Source of the DNA: Balneolaceae bacterium
Lineage (GTDB): Bacteria > Bacteroidota > Rhodothermia > Balneolales > Balneolaceae
Assembly (NCBI GenBank): GCA_034521445.1
Contig: JAXHMM010000007.1
Coordinates: 1-64,000, forward strand
Reading direction: 5' to 3'
Length of the DNA: 64,000 nucleotides
The translations under genes were made by a program, and so were the position numbers. Shown here one piece after another: positions 1 through 9,784 of this stretch. The number at the start of each line of letters is the position of its first letter. Position 1 is the stretch's first letter. The notes under the pieces are model-generated. The model saw only the letters and a program-made list of their open reading frames with translations. It was not told the origin of the DNA and did no database searches.

Positions 1-24
1 GACTATCAGAAGGCTTTTTCGAAG

Positions 25-98
25 TCGGGACGACAGGATTTGAACCTGCGACCCCACGACCCCCAGTCGTGTGCGCTACCGGACTGCGCCACGTCCCG
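25..98 (-). tRNA. tRNA-Pro (anticodon GGG)
   Basis: On the minus strand the sequence folds into a complete cloverleaf. The acceptor stem CGGGACG pairs with CGTCCCG. The anticodon stem CACGA/TCGTG encloses the loop CTGGGGG, giving anticodon GGG. A GGTTCAAAT-type T arm is present, and the discriminator base is A at position 25. No CCA is encoded. It lies downstream of mce in the same orientation as the purF-engB-serA-mce run. Confidence 0.95.
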
Positions 99-191
99 AT
101 GTAGTGGTGTAAACTTCCTGACGGGGGCGGGTTTGTCAGGAATCCCAAAGATAGGGCGCAGGGGCTATAAACTCAACTGAAAAGCGCGCAC

Positions 192-596
192 TTAGCCCCG
201 GTCCTGGCACAGTTCCACCAGTACTCCGTGGTTGTCCTTCGGGTGCACAAAGGCCACCCACTTGTTGTCGGCACCCTCCACCGGCTCCTCGTTCAACAAG
301 GTGAATCCCTCCGCGCGCAGGCGCTCCAGCTGGGCGTGAATGTCCTCCACCTCGAAGGCCACGTGGTGCATGCCCTCGCCCCTCTTCTCCAAAAAGCGGG
401 CCACGGGCGAGTCGTCCGCCGTAGCACCCAGCAGTTCCACCTTCGAGTCGCCTGTGGCGAAGAAGGCGGTGTCCACCTTCTGACTCTCCACCTCCTCCCG
501 CTTGTAGCAGGGCGTGTTCAGGAGCCGTTCGTAACTATCGATGGCCTCCTCCAGGTTGGATACCGCGATGCCTATATGCTCAATTTTCAAGTCCAT
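192..596 (-). CDS. mce: Methylmalonyl-CoA epimerase
   Basis: The 134-residue protein has the size and pattern of the vicinal-oxygen-chelate (glyoxalase/bleomycin-resistance) fold. It interconverts (2R)- and (2S)-methylmalonyl-CoA in the cytoplasm, linking propionyl-CoA metabolism to succinyl-CoA. Visible hallmarks are the N-terminal EHIGIAV strand (His7), the central GMHHVAFEV strand (His77/78) and the C-terminal GVLVELCQ strand (Glu129), which supply metal ligands in this family. It is the last protein gene of a minus-strand run purF-engB-serA-mce, about 50 bp after serA. The gap carries a short AAGTC-type repeat that also occurs near 27.5 kb. No mutase gene is in the window. A generic VOC protein is the only real alternative. 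Confidence 0.92.
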   Translation of the reverse strand: MDLKIEHIGIAVSNLEEAIDSYERLLNTPCYKREEVESQKVDTAFFATGDSKVELLGATADDSPVARFLEKRGEGMHHVAFEVEDIHAQLERLRAEGFTLLNEEPVEGADNKWVAFVHPKDNHGVLVELCQDRG

Positions 597-648
597 ATGT
601 CTGACAGGTCTGAAGGTTCAACAAGTCGAAAAGTCCGGGCGCCGGCGG

Positions 649-2235
649 TCAGAGTTGCACATAGCGCAGGGCACGGACGCCGTCGAGATCCCGGATCGAC
701 TGCTGTTCACCGTCGTCCAGGGTACGATCCACCGCCACGGCCGTGATGGCCTCGGATCCCTTGCGGGCTCGCCCGTTGCTAAGGGAGGCGATATTGATGT
801 CGCGCGCCGCAAGGGCACCGCTTACGGCCGCCAGCATGCCCGGACGGTCCTCGTTCTTGTAAATAAGAAAATCGCGTCGAAGTCGCAGTTCGATACCGAA
901 GCCGTCGATGTCCACAATCCGGCTGTCCCCCTCACCAAAGACCGTGGCGGAGATGCTGCCGTAGTCCTCGGCTCCCTCCAGCTTGACGGTCACCAGGTCG
1001 CTGTAGGTGCCGGGACGCGAAACGGTGGTCTCACGTATGCCGAAGCCGCGCTCCCCGGCGTAGTGGCGCGCGTTGATCAGATTTACCGACTCGCTTACAT
1101 GCTGCAGCAGCATGCCCTTCAGCAGGGAATCGGTGAGCACCTCGGCATAGCGCGCGCAGGTCCCCGAATATTCGAAGGAAAATTTGTCGGTGTGTTCAGG
1201 GGCCAGCTGCATGGTCACGCTTCCCAGCCGCTCGGCCAGCTCCAGGTAGGGCTGCACCTCGCTGTTGGTGGTCAGGGCGATGGACTTGCCGTTGAGACTG
1301 CCCTTGAAATCCTTGCGCTCCAGGGCGTCGGACATCTGCAGGGCAATATGCCGGGCCACCTTTTCCTGGGCCTCTTCGGTGGAGGCACCCAGGTGCGGGG
1401 TGGTAACAATGCAAGGGTGGTCCAGCGCCCTTCGGATCTCCTCTCCGGGCGGTTCCTCCGAGTAGACGTCCACCGCAATACCCGCAACGGGCCCCTCCTC
1501 AATCATGGCAACCATATCCTCTTCCCTGATAATGCCTCCACGGGCGCAGTTGATCAGCCTTACACCCTCTTTGAACGCAGAAGCATTCTCCATGGAGAAG
1601 AGTCCGCGCGTCTTGTCGGTCAGGGGCGTGTGCACAGTCACCACGTCGGCCGCGCCCATCAGCTCCTCCAGCTCGACCAGCTCAACGCCGGCCTGCTCAG
1701 CCTTCTCGACAGAGGCGTAGGGGTCATAGGCCACCACCTTCATGCCGAATGCCTTCATGCGGGCGGCCACTTCCGAGCCGATCTTGCCCAGTCCCACCAC
1801 GCCCAGGGTCTTTCCATGTACCTCGGCGCCCATGTACTTCTTACGGTCCCATCCCCCCTCCTTCACACGCCGGACCGCCTGGGGGATGTTGCGGGACAGG
1901 GCGAGAATCATCCCGCAGGTGTGCTCGGCCGTGGAGACCGTGTTCCCGTCAGGGGTGTTCATGACCAGCACGCCCCGGGCGGTGGCGGCGGGAATGTCGA
2001 TATTGTCCACCCCCACCCCGGCGCGGCCCACCACCTTCAGGCTGCGGGCCGCCTCCAGCACCTCACGGTCCACCGTGGTAGCGCTGCGCACCACAATGCC
2101 ATGGTAATCCGTAATAGCCTGAAGCAGGGCCGGACGGTCCAGCGACGTCTTGCGAACGGTCTGCATGCCCCGCTCCCGGAAGACCTCCTCGCAGACAGGG
2201 TCGACGTTATCCAGTACCAGGATCTTGAAAGCCAT
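649..2235 (-). CDS. serA: D-3-phosphoglycerate dehydrogenase (long form with ACT domain)
   Basis: Catalyses the first step of serine biosynthesis, oxidising 3-phosphoglycerate to 3-phosphohydroxypyruvate with NAD+. The 528-residue protein is the long three-domain form. It has substrate/NAD-binding domains with the VVGLGKIGSEVAARM dinucleotide fold, conserved PHLGAST near the active site, an intervening domain, and a C-terminal ACT domain beginning around NEDRPGM. The ACT domain suggests regulation by serine or another amino acid. The start was placed at the ATG of MAFKILVL (2235). A longer frame to 2283 would overlap engB and adds 16 residues not typical of SerA. It sits 34 bp after engB in the purF-engB-serA-mce run. 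Confidence 0.96.
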   Translation of the reverse strand: MAFKILVLDNVDPVCEEVFRERGMQTVRKTSLDRPALLQAITDYHGIVVRSATTVDREVLEAARSLKVVGRAGVGVDNIDIPAATARGVLVMNTPDGNTVSTAEHTCGMILALSRNIPQAVRRVKEGGWDRKKYMGAEVHGKTLGVVGLGKIGSEVAARMKAFGMKVVAYDPYASVEKAEQAGVELVELEELMGAADVVTVHTPLTDKTRGLFSMENASAFKEGVRLINCARGGIIREEDMVAMIEEGPVAGIAVDVYSEEPPGEEIRRALDHPCIVTTPHLGASTEEAQEKVARHIALQMSDALERKDFKGSLNGKSIALTTNSEVQPYLELAERLGSVTMQLAPEHTDKFSFEYSGTCARYAEVLTDSLLKGMLLQHVSESVNLINARHYAGERGFGIRETTVSRPGTYSDLVTVKLEGAEDYGSISATVFGEGDSRIVDIDGFGIELRLRRDFLIYKNEDRPGMLAAVSGALAARDINIASLSNGRARKGSEAITAVAVDRTLDDGEQQSIRDLDGVRALRYVQL

Positions 2236-2269
2236 AGAGTATGATAGGTATTGGGTGAAAAGGTGCGTC

Positions 2270-2860
2270 TCAGACGCCCGCAAACTCGGTCAGCAGCTCC
2301 TTGAGTCCGTCAATGCCATCCCCCGTTTCGGAGGAGGCGATTACGATGGGCACTTCGATATTCATCTCGTCCAGTATATCAGCCAGCCGGAACTCCGCCT
2401 GCTTCTGCTTGTTGCGGGAAAGTTTATCTGCTTTGGCCAGCACCACCACGAATGGCATGCGGTTGGAACCCAGCCAGTAGAAAAAATCCTCGTCCAGCTT
2501 GCTGGGCTTGTGGCGGATGTCCACAAGGTGTACCACCAGCCGCAGGGTTTCGCGCCGGAGCAGGTAGTCGCGGATGTCGCGTCCCCAGCGTTCGCGTTCG
2601 GCCTTGGAAACCTTGGCGAAACCGAAACCCGGAAGGTCGACGAAATAGGCCTTGTCATCCACCAGGTAGTAGTTCATCTGCTGGGTCTTACCCGGCACAT
2701 TGGAAGTGCGGGCCAGTCCCCCGTGGTGCATGACGGAATTGATGAGGGAGGACTTGCCCACGTTGGAGCGGCCGGCAAAACAGATCTCCGGGTAACCCGG
2801 TTCCGGGCACTGGTCCAGGGTGGGGGCGCCTGTAATGAACTTGGCCTTCTGGAACTTCAT
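2270..2860 (-). CDS. engB: Ribosome biogenesis GTPase EngB (YihA/YsxC)
   Basis: Small TRAFAC GTPase of 196 residues needed for 50S subunit assembly. The P-loop GRSNVGKSS is at residues 30-38, the G3 motif DLPGFG is near residue 75, and the G4 region AKADK is near residue 144; the usual threonine before KAD is alanine here. Length and motif spacing match EngB. Its ATG overlaps the purF stop by one base (TGATG), which suggests translational coupling. Co-location with purF and serA probably reflects growth-linked expression rather than shared chemistry. Confidence 0.95.
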   Translation of the reverse strand: MKFQKAKFITGAPTLDQCPEPGYPEICFAGRSNVGKSSLINSVMHHGGLARTSNVPGKTQQMNYYLVDDKAYFVDLPGFGFAKVSKAERERWGRDIRDYLLRRETLRLVVHLVDIRHKPSKLDEDFFYWLGSNRMPFVVVLAKADKLSRNKQKQAEFRLADILDEMNIEVPIVIASSETGDGIDGLKELLTEFAGV

Positions 2861-4359
2861 CAGACGATTTCGTTCTCTTCCTTGGCCACGCCGTGATTCA
2901 CCGGCACGGGGTACTCCTCGGTAAAGCAGGCCGTGCAGTACTCCCCGCCGCCGGGGTTGGCCTCCTTCACGGCATTTACCAGTCCCCCGGGCGAAAGGTA
3001 GCGGAGGCTGTCTACTCCGATCTCGCGGGCCATGGCGTCGATGTCACGTCCGAAACGGTTGGCCATCAGCTCCTGCGGGTCCGGGAAGTCCATACCGTAG
3101 TAACAGGGGCTGATAATAGGAGGCGAGCTCACCAGGAAGTGTACTTCGGCAGGGTCGGCGCCTCTAATCATGTCCACCAGGTAGCGCGAGGTGGTGCCGC
3201 GCACGATGGAATCATCCACGATAATCACCGACCGCCCCTTGAGTACGCCTTCAACGGTATTGAATTTGGTGCGCACCTTCTGCTCGCGCTGCTTCTGTCC
3301 CGGCGAGATAAAGGTCCTTCCCACGTAGTGGTTGCGGATCAATCCAATTTCAAACTTGCACGGACGGCCCATCTTCTGGTTCTCGTGGACGTAACCCAGC
3401 GCGGCCGTGTTGGAGGAGTCGGGTACGGAAATAACGATGGGCTTACGGTCCGACGGATTCTCCTGCAGCACTTCGTCCAGGGGATGTTCCCTGGCCAGGT
3501 ACTTGCCCAGGTTGCGCCGCACCTTGTCCACGTTCTCCCCGAAAATCTTGCTGTCGGGACGGGAAAAGTAGACGAATTCGAAGATACACTGGCTGGTGCC
3601 CGTGCCCTGCTCGGGCTCCAGGCGGTAGGAGGTCAACTCCCCCTCATCGGCCTTGCGGTCGATGACCAGCACCTCGCCGGGCTCCACGTCGCGTACATAC
3701 TTGGCCCCTATGATATCGAAGGCGCAGGTTTCGCTGGCCACGCACCAGGATCCGTCGATCACGCCGAGGGCGAGGGGACGGAACCCGTTGGGGTCGCGGA
3801 CGGCGATCACCTCTTCGTCGGTCATCATCACCAGGCTGTAGGCCCCCCTGATGCGGGAAAGCCCGTCCAGGATCTGTTCGATCTTCGTGGGTTTGCGGCT
3901 TTTGGAGATGAGATGAAGGATCAGCTCGGTGTCCGAGGTGCTCTGAAAGAGAACCCCCTCCTTGCGGAACTGCTCGCGAAGCTGCCGTGCATTGGCCAGG
4001 TTGCCGTTGTGCCCTATGGCCAGGTTGCCCTCGCGGTAGTGCACGCGGAAGGGCTGGATATTGGCCGGGTTGCGGGAGGCACCCGAGGTAGAATAGCGGT
4101 TGTGTCCAATAGCCGACTCCCCCCGCAGCTCGTTCTCAAAGATCTCCTGGTCGTCGAAGACCGAGAGCACCAGGCCGAAATCCTTGTGGGCGGGCATGGT
4201 CCAGCGTTCCATGTCGGCGTCGTACCAGGAAGTGACGATGCCTGCGGACTCCTGACCCCTGTGCTGTAGGGCGTGCAGGCCGTAGTAGGAAAGAAGAGCT
4301 GCGTTGGGATGCCGGTGAACGCCGAAAATGCCGCAGTGGTCGCGAGGCTTGTCAATCAT
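2860..4359 (-). CDS. purF: Amidophosphoribosyltransferase
   Basis: Catalyses the first committed step of purine synthesis: glutamine and PRPP give 5-phosphoribosylamine. The N-terminal nucleophile Cys9 follows a short propeptide (MIDKPRDH), so maturation by cleavage before Cys9 is expected. The PRPP-binding signature VIIVDDSIVRGTTS is present in the second half. Cysteines in SQCIFEF, ISPCYYG and YCTAC fit the [4Fe-4S] form known from Bacillus. At 499 residues it is of normal length. It is the first gene of the minus-strand run and overlaps engB by one base. About 95 bp upstream separate it from the SulP gene; no clear promoter was identified there. Confidence 0.96.
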   Translation of the reverse strand: MIDKPRDHCGIFGVHRHPNAALLSYYGLHALQHRGQESAGIVTSWYDADMERWTMPAHKDFGLVLSVFDDQEIFENELRGESAIGHNRYSTSGASRNPANIQPFRVHYREGNLAIGHNGNLANARQLREQFRKEGVLFQSTSDTELILHLISKSRKPTKIEQILDGLSRIRGAYSLVMMTDEEVIAVRDPNGFRPLALGVIDGSWCVASETCAFDIIGAKYVRDVEPGEVLVIDRKADEGELTSYRLEPEQGTGTSQCIFEFVYFSRPDSKIFGENVDKVRRNLGKYLAREHPLDEVLQENPSDRKPIVISVPDSSNTAALGYVHENQKMGRPCKFEIGLIRNHYVGRTFISPGQKQREQKVRTKFNTVEGVLKGRSVIIVDDSIVRGTTSRYLVDMIRGADPAEVHFLVSSPPIISPCYYGMDFPDPQELMANRFGRDIDAMAREIGVDSLRYLSPGGLVNAVKEANPGGGEYCTACFTEEYPVPVNHGVAKEENEIV

Positions 4360-4453
4360 CGAAATGGGTGAGGTTCCCGGTTACCAAAAGGTAAAATTAC
4401 AAAATTCGGCAGGCATATAGAAGCTGTAAATTGCCCATTCAGGGGAGCGGCCA

Positions 4454-6172
4454 TCAGGCAAGGTGCGAGACCTCCTCGGACTCCCGATCCAGGCTCTCCA
4501 CCGCCTTGCTGATATCAAGATAAAATTGCTCGGGTCCCACCACGTCATCCAGCCCGGAACGGCTGAACATGTCGCGCACGGGTCCCTTCACCCCGGTGAA
4601 GATCACCTTGATGTCCCGCTCGCGGTAGTCGTCGATCACATCCTTCAGGGCGTGCAGCGCGCTGGCGTCCACGTCGTTGATACCCACCGCATCGATGATC
4701 ACCTGCCGGAGCTGTTTGCCGCTCTCGTATTCAAGCTGCTCCAGCTTCTCTTTCAGGTAGGAGACATTGGCGAAGTAGAGGGAGGAGTCGATGCGCACGA
4801 TGATGGTGTTGGTCTGGGTGAGTCCCTGCGGGTAGCGCTCCAGGTCACGATAGGTATCGGAATCGGGGATGCGTCCCAGCATCACAATATTGGGATAGGA
4901 GCTCTGATAGATGACAATGCCCAGGGAAATGAGCACACCCACGCCGATGCCCTCCAGGATGCCCAGCGCCATGGTGGCGACAAAGGTGAGCAGCATGAGA
5001 CGAAACTCGCGCCTGCGCACCCTCCACAGGAAGCGCGCCTCGCCCACCTCCACCAGGCCCGGCACGGCCGTAATAATGATGGCGGCCAGTGCGGCATAGG
5101 GCAGGTAATGTATCAGTGGAATCAGCAGAAGCAGTGCGAGGGCTACCATCGCGGCGCTTATAACCAGGGCCATGCCCGTACGGGCCCCGTTCTCATCGTT
5201 GACAGCGGTCCGCGAAAAACTGCCCGCAACGGGATAGGCATGAAAGAGGGATCCGGCCATGTTTGCCAGACCCATGGCAAACAGTTCCTGGTTGGAATCC
5301 ACCTTATAGCTGCGCCGCCTGCGCTCAATGGCTTTTGCCAGTGCGATGGAGGAGGTGAATCCCAGAAATGCCACGGCCAGTACCGTGGGCATGACCTGCC
5401 ACCACGGCAAGCCGGCGAGCGCGGGAAGGGAGGGCACCGGGTAACCCGCCTGCACCGATCCCACGATCTCCACCCCGTAGCGGTCAAGCCGCATCATCCA
5501 GGCTACCAGGATGGCGCCTACCACGGCCAGGAGCTGGGCCGGAAGGCGGGGCGCCCAGCGACGCAGGGCGACAATGACCAGGATGCTGCCCAGGCCGACC
5601 GCCAGCGTAGGGCCATGAAACTGTCCCATCCGGGAAAGGGCTTCGGTAAGCATCACGTAGGCATACTTGCTTCGCGCCACCTCCACGCCCATCAGATCGC
5701 CCAGCTGGCTGAAGCCGATAATAAAGGCAGCGGCCGACGTAAAGCCGCTCAGCACGGGTTTGGAGAGGAAATTCATGAGAAAACCCATGCGGAAGAGTCC
5801 CATAAGAAACTGGGTGACTCCCACCAGAAAACTGATGGCAAGCACCAGGGTAATGTAGATCTCCGTACCGGCGGATGCCAGGTTGGCCGCCCCGGCCGCC
5901 ACCATGATGGAGACAATGGCCACGGGACCCACGGCCAGCTGCCGGGAGGTGCCAAACACGGCATAGATTACCAGGGGCACGATGGAGGCGTAGAAACCGT
6001 AGACCGGGGGCATGCCTGCCAGCAGAGCGTAGGCCATGCTCTGGGGAATGAGCAGGATTCCAACCGTAATGCCCGCGCGCAGGTCGCCCCGCAGGGCCGG
6101 CATCCCGTAGTCCCTCAGCCAATCGGTAATGGGAATGAAACGACGGATCGGGGACTTTCGGTTGTTGTTCAT
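4454..6172 (-). CDS. SulP (SLC26) family anion transporter with STAS domain
   Basis: Inner-membrane transporter of 572 residues. It begins with the SulP hallmark region (LRGDLRAGITVGILLIPQSMAYALLAGMPPVYG, residues about 25-60), which couples to sulfate, bicarbonate or other anions. Roughly a dozen hydrophobic segments follow up to about residue 430. A cytoplasmic C-terminal STAS domain occupies about residues 455-560 (IIVRIDSSLYFANVSYL, then DAVGINDVDASALHAL). The substrate cannot be read from sequence; sulfate and bicarbonate are both common in the family. It is transcribed separately from purF, with tRNA-Gly upstream on the same strand. Confidence 0.93.
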   Translation of the reverse strand: MNNNRKSPIRRFIPITDWLRDYGMPALRGDLRAGITVGILLIPQSMAYALLAGMPPVYGFYASIVPLVIYAVFGTSRQLAVGPVAIVSIMVAAGAANLASAGTEIYITLVLAISFLVGVTQFLMGLFRMGFLMNFLSKPVLSGFTSAAAFIIGFSQLGDLMGVEVARSKYAYVMLTEALSRMGQFHGPTLAVGLGSILVIVALRRWAPRLPAQLLAVVGAILVAWMMRLDRYGVEIVGSVQAGYPVPSLPALAGLPWWQVMPTVLAVAFLGFTSSIALAKAIERRRRSYKVDSNQELFAMGLANMAGSLFHAYPVAGSFSRTAVNDENGARTGMALVISAAMVALALLLLIPLIHYLPYAALAAIIITAVPGLVEVGEARFLWRVRRREFRLMLLTFVATMALGILEGIGVGVLISLGIVIYQSSYPNIVMLGRIPDSDTYRDLERYPQGLTQTNTIIVRIDSSLYFANVSYLKEKLEQLEYESGKQLRQVIIDAVGINDVDASALHALKDVIDDYRERDIKVIFTGVKGPVRDMFSRSGLDDVVGPEQFYLDISKAVESLDRESEEVSHLA

Positions 6173-6274
6173 GATCGGAACAGCCTGAAAAGATCCCGGA
6201 TGTTAACTGCGGCGGCATCCGCCGTCAACTTCCTACAAAACAATGAAATATGGTGCGAATTCCATTCCAAATCC

Positions 6275-6310
6275 AAAAAAGGCCGGCCCGGCTTACGCCG
6301 GACCGGCCTT
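6275..6310 (-). terminator. Rho-independent terminator after tRNA-Gly
   Basis: On the minus strand a strong GC hairpin (AAGGCCGGTCCGGC / GCCGGGCCGGCC, with a GTAA loop) is followed by six T residues. It lies just downstream of tRNA-Gly and would end that transcript before the SulP gene. Confidence 0.85.
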
Positions 6311-6314
6311 GAAG

Positions 6315-6386
6315 AGCGGGAAACGAGATTCGAACTCGCGACCCCAACCTTGGCAAGGTTGTGCTCTACCACTGAGCTATTCCCGC
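6315..6386 (-). tRNA. tRNA-Gly (anticodon GCC)
   Basis: Minus-strand cloverleaf with acceptor stem GCGGGAA/TTCCCGC. The anticodon stem is CAACC/GGTTG around the loop TTGCCAA, giving anticodon GCC. A standard GTTCGAATC T arm is present. The discriminator is T and CCA is not encoded. An intrinsic terminator follows directly. Confidence 0.95.
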
Positions 6387-6425
6387 TTTTGAGTAGGCCA
6401 ATATAAGACTTGTGGGCTATATACT

Positions 6426-6908
6426 TCAACTATAATTCCCCTCGCGCCGTATCCTGGCGCGCACCTTCTCGTCGGGTATCTCACGCTGGAGGGTCTCCCT
6501 GTCGGGCAGCTCGGGGCGGTCGCGGTAGCGGTCCACGGTGCAGAGAAAGCCCAGCTCCTCTCCCCGGTCGGCCTGGAACTGGTGCAGGGTGCCAGAAGCG
6601 ACATAGACCACGTCGTGCAGGTCCAGCTCATGCACCCCGTTGCCCAGGATGAGGGTACCCGAACCGCGGATGACCACCACCGAATGGGGATGGCGGTGGC
6701 GCTCCAGGGAGGTATACCCCCCTTCGGCCACTTCGAAATAACGCGTCTGAAAGGTCAGTCCCCGCTCATCAGGCGCTTCGCCCAGCAGACTATAGCGGCT
6801 CACACCCGCGTGGCTGCCGGGATCGTCCTTGTAATCTCGGCGCTCGATATCGGGCCAGCGCGGCTCGCCGCCGCCGGCCTTGAGTATTTTGGAGCGGTCT
6901 TCGGACAT
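6426..6908 (-). CDS. Single-domain cupin protein, partner of the RuBisCO-like protein
   Basis: A 160-residue cytoplasmic cupin. Motif 1 shows HRHPH (His71, His73, His75) within SLERHRHPHSVVVIRGSG, and motif 2 shows ASGTLHQF (His109), so a metal centre is likely although the usual motif-1 glutamate is replaced by a hydrophobic residue. Cupins of this size include sugar isomerases, epimerases, lyases and dioxygenases; the sequence does not tell which. It lies 26 bp after the RuBisCO-like gene in the same orientation, so a shared transcript and pathway are likely. The start ATG at 6908 has no Shine-Dalgarno sequence, which is common in this phylum. Confidence 0.85.
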   Translation of the reverse strand: MSEDRSKILKAGGGEPRWPDIERRDYKDDPGSHAGVSRYSLLGEAPDERGLTFQTRYFEVAEGGYTSLERHRHPHSVVVIRGSGTLILGNGVHELDLHDVVYVASGTLHQFQADRGEELGFLCTVDRYRDRPELPDRETLQREIPDEKVRARIRREGNYS

Positions 6909-6934
6909 GGTTCGCAGCAGTTGAATGAGGGTGC

Positions 6935-8041
6935 CTATTCGGAACCTTTAAGCATGGCGGCCAGCTCGCGCGCCGCCTCGCGCACCCCGCCGGGGTGCTC
7001 ATAGAGACTTGTGCCCAACAGGAACACGGTATCGGGACCGTAGGTTTCCATCCAACGCGGTATATTTTCGAGCCGCATGCCGCCCCCTGGCATGGGAAAG
7101 GCGGAGGGAAAGGGCAGGTCGCCGCGGCGGGCCGCCTTGTTGATGGACTCGCACTCGGCCAGGCTGAAGGAGAAGCGTCCCCCCGTGTTGGGATAGACCA
7201 CCAGGTCGGCCCCCAGGGCCCGCCAGAGTTGTCCGTAAAGCAGGTCGGGGGTGAGTCCCTGATGCGGGTGCGTGGTGAGTCCCCCGGAAAAGGCGGGGTG
7301 GGCGATAATGGGCAGAGACAGGTCCATGCGCGCCAACTGGTGCATGGTCTCCATGCCAGCGATGTGGGGACAGACCAGCGCGCCGTCGGCGCCCAGCTCC
7401 GCCGCCCGGCGGTAGCGCTCCACACATCGGTCGGCGCGGGCGGTGATATGGGCAAAGTAGCGAGCTCGGTGGCCTGTCTCCTGCTCGGCGTGGCGCACTC
7501 CCTCCACGCATCGGCGTACCCGCTCGCCGAAAGGCGCCCACGCCTGGTCGCTTACTCCGTGGTCATCTTTCATGATATCCATGCCACCAGCCGCGAATGC
7601 ACGGCAGAGTTCCCCCAGCTCTTCGGCGGTGGAGCCCGCCGGCTTGAGGGAGGTAGCGCAGAGGGGGCGGCCGTCCAGGTCCCATGACTCACGCAGGACC
7701 CCGATACCGAAAGCGGGTCCCCCGAACAGCCCATCGGGCAGGGAGTTCCAGTCCACCGCCGCCACCCGTATGCCGGCCTGCAGGGAGATGTTGCCGTAGA
7801 GCGTATTCAGGAACTGCGAGAGGTCGCCCCTGGTCAGCTCGGGATTCCAGCCGATGGTAACGCGGTGGCCTTCCTCCTCCAGGGCTTCGGCATCCAGCGG
7901 TTCGCCCACCACCTCCCGGGCGATCCTTCCGGGCAGCACCCTGCGCGGCAATTCCACGCTCTGCTCCAGGCAGATGCTCTCCACCTTCTCTTCCAGGCTC
8001 TCGTCTTCGGCGGGGAAAATATGGTAGGTCACCTTCATCAT
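6935..8041 (-). CDS. RuBisCO-like protein (form IV)
   Basis: The 368-residue protein has the RuBisCO large-subunit layout: an N-terminal alpha/beta domain (to about residue 120), then a TIM barrel. By eye, counterparts of key RuBisCO residues are Lys133 in SLKPAGS (K175), Lys158 in MKDDHG (K201), Asp160 (D203) and His248 in IIAHPAF (H294). The metal ligand E204 is His161, the second lysine of KPK is alanine, and the His327 region reads YPNTGGRF. It therefore cannot be a normal carboxylase. The KDDHG form resembles the non-photosynthetic RLP group that includes sugar-acid decarboxylases of apionate catabolism (from memory). The start at 8041 (an adjacent ATG is at 8038) has AGGAGG six bases upstream. 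It lies 13 bp after purA and is followed by a cupin. Substrate unknown. Confidence 0.88.
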   Translation of the reverse strand: MMKVTYHIFPAEDESLEEKVESICLEQSVELPRRVLPGRIAREVVGEPLDAEALEEEGHRVTIGWNPELTRGDLSQFLNTLYGNISLQAGIRVAAVDWNSLPDGLFGGPAFGIGVLRESWDLDGRPLCATSLKPAGSTAEELGELCRAFAAGGMDIMKDDHGVSDQAWAPFGERVRRCVEGVRHAEQETGHRARYFAHITARADRCVERYRRAAELGADGALVCPHIAGMETMHQLARMDLSLPIIAHPAFSGGLTTHPHQGLTPDLLYGQLWRALGADLVVYPNTGGRFSFSLAECESINKAARRGDLPFPSAFPMPGGGMRLENIPRWMETYGPDTVFLLGTSLYEHPGGVREAARELAAMLKGSE

Positions 8042-8054
8042 GGCGGGCCTCCTG

Positions 8055-9383
<1,329 letters not shown>

Positions 9384-9401
9384 TTAGACTTTACTTGCGG
9401 A

Positions 9402-9746
9402 TCAGTTCTCCTCGTAGGACGCCACGGCCTCGTCGAGGTTCTTGTAGTTCTTGAAGACCGTGATAAGCTTGGTGACGACCAGGAGACTCTCGATCTTGTC
9501 GGTGGCGTTGGCGAGGCGAAGGTCGCCGCCGGACTTGCGCATGGTGGTCAGCGCTCCGATGAGCATGCCAAGGCCGGAGGAGTTCATGAACTTCACCTTT
9601 CCGAGGTCGACCACGACGTTGGTCTTGTCCTGTTCAATGAGCTCGTGCAGTCTCTCGTTGAGACTGACCGCGTCGGGTCCTCCCATCACCTTCCCCTTGA
9701 ACTCGAGGATCACGCAGTTGTAACGTTCCGAAATATTGAAATTCAT
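9402..9746 (-). CDS. STAS-domain anti-anti-sigma factor
   Basis: A 114-residue protein consisting of one STAS domain, like SpoIIAA and RsbV. The conserved phosphoacceptor region reads FMNSSGLGML near residues 55-64. In the partner-switch scheme the unphosphorylated form binds an anti-sigma kinase and frees a sigma factor, and a PP2C phosphatase reactivates it. No RsbW-type kinase is in the window, but a large PP2C phosphatase is at 45444-48101. The gene has a fair Shine-Dalgarno sequence (CAGGAG before ATG) and follows secF on the same strand by 38 bp, ending at an intrinsic terminator. Confidence 0.88.
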   Translation of the reverse strand: MNFNISERYNCVILEFKGKVMGGPDAVSLNERLHELIEQDKTNVVVDLGKVKFMNSSGLGMLIGALTTMRKSGGDLRLANATDKIESLLVVTKLITVFKNYKNLDEAVASYEEN

Positions 9747-9784
9747 GCTCAGATCTCCTGGTTTGGTTTAGGGTTGGGCTGAAA

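Noticed and set aside
541-6406. Long plus-strand open frames opposite serA, purF and the SulP gene (up to 647 codons)
   Set aside because: They lie antisense to well-recognised proteins in GC-rich DNA, have histidine- and glutamine-rich nonsense composition and match no family.
6935-8041. Functional RuBisCO or the methionine-salvage enolase MtnW
   Set aside because: The KDDE metal site is KDDH, the second KPK lysine is missing and no methionine-salvage genes adjoin it.
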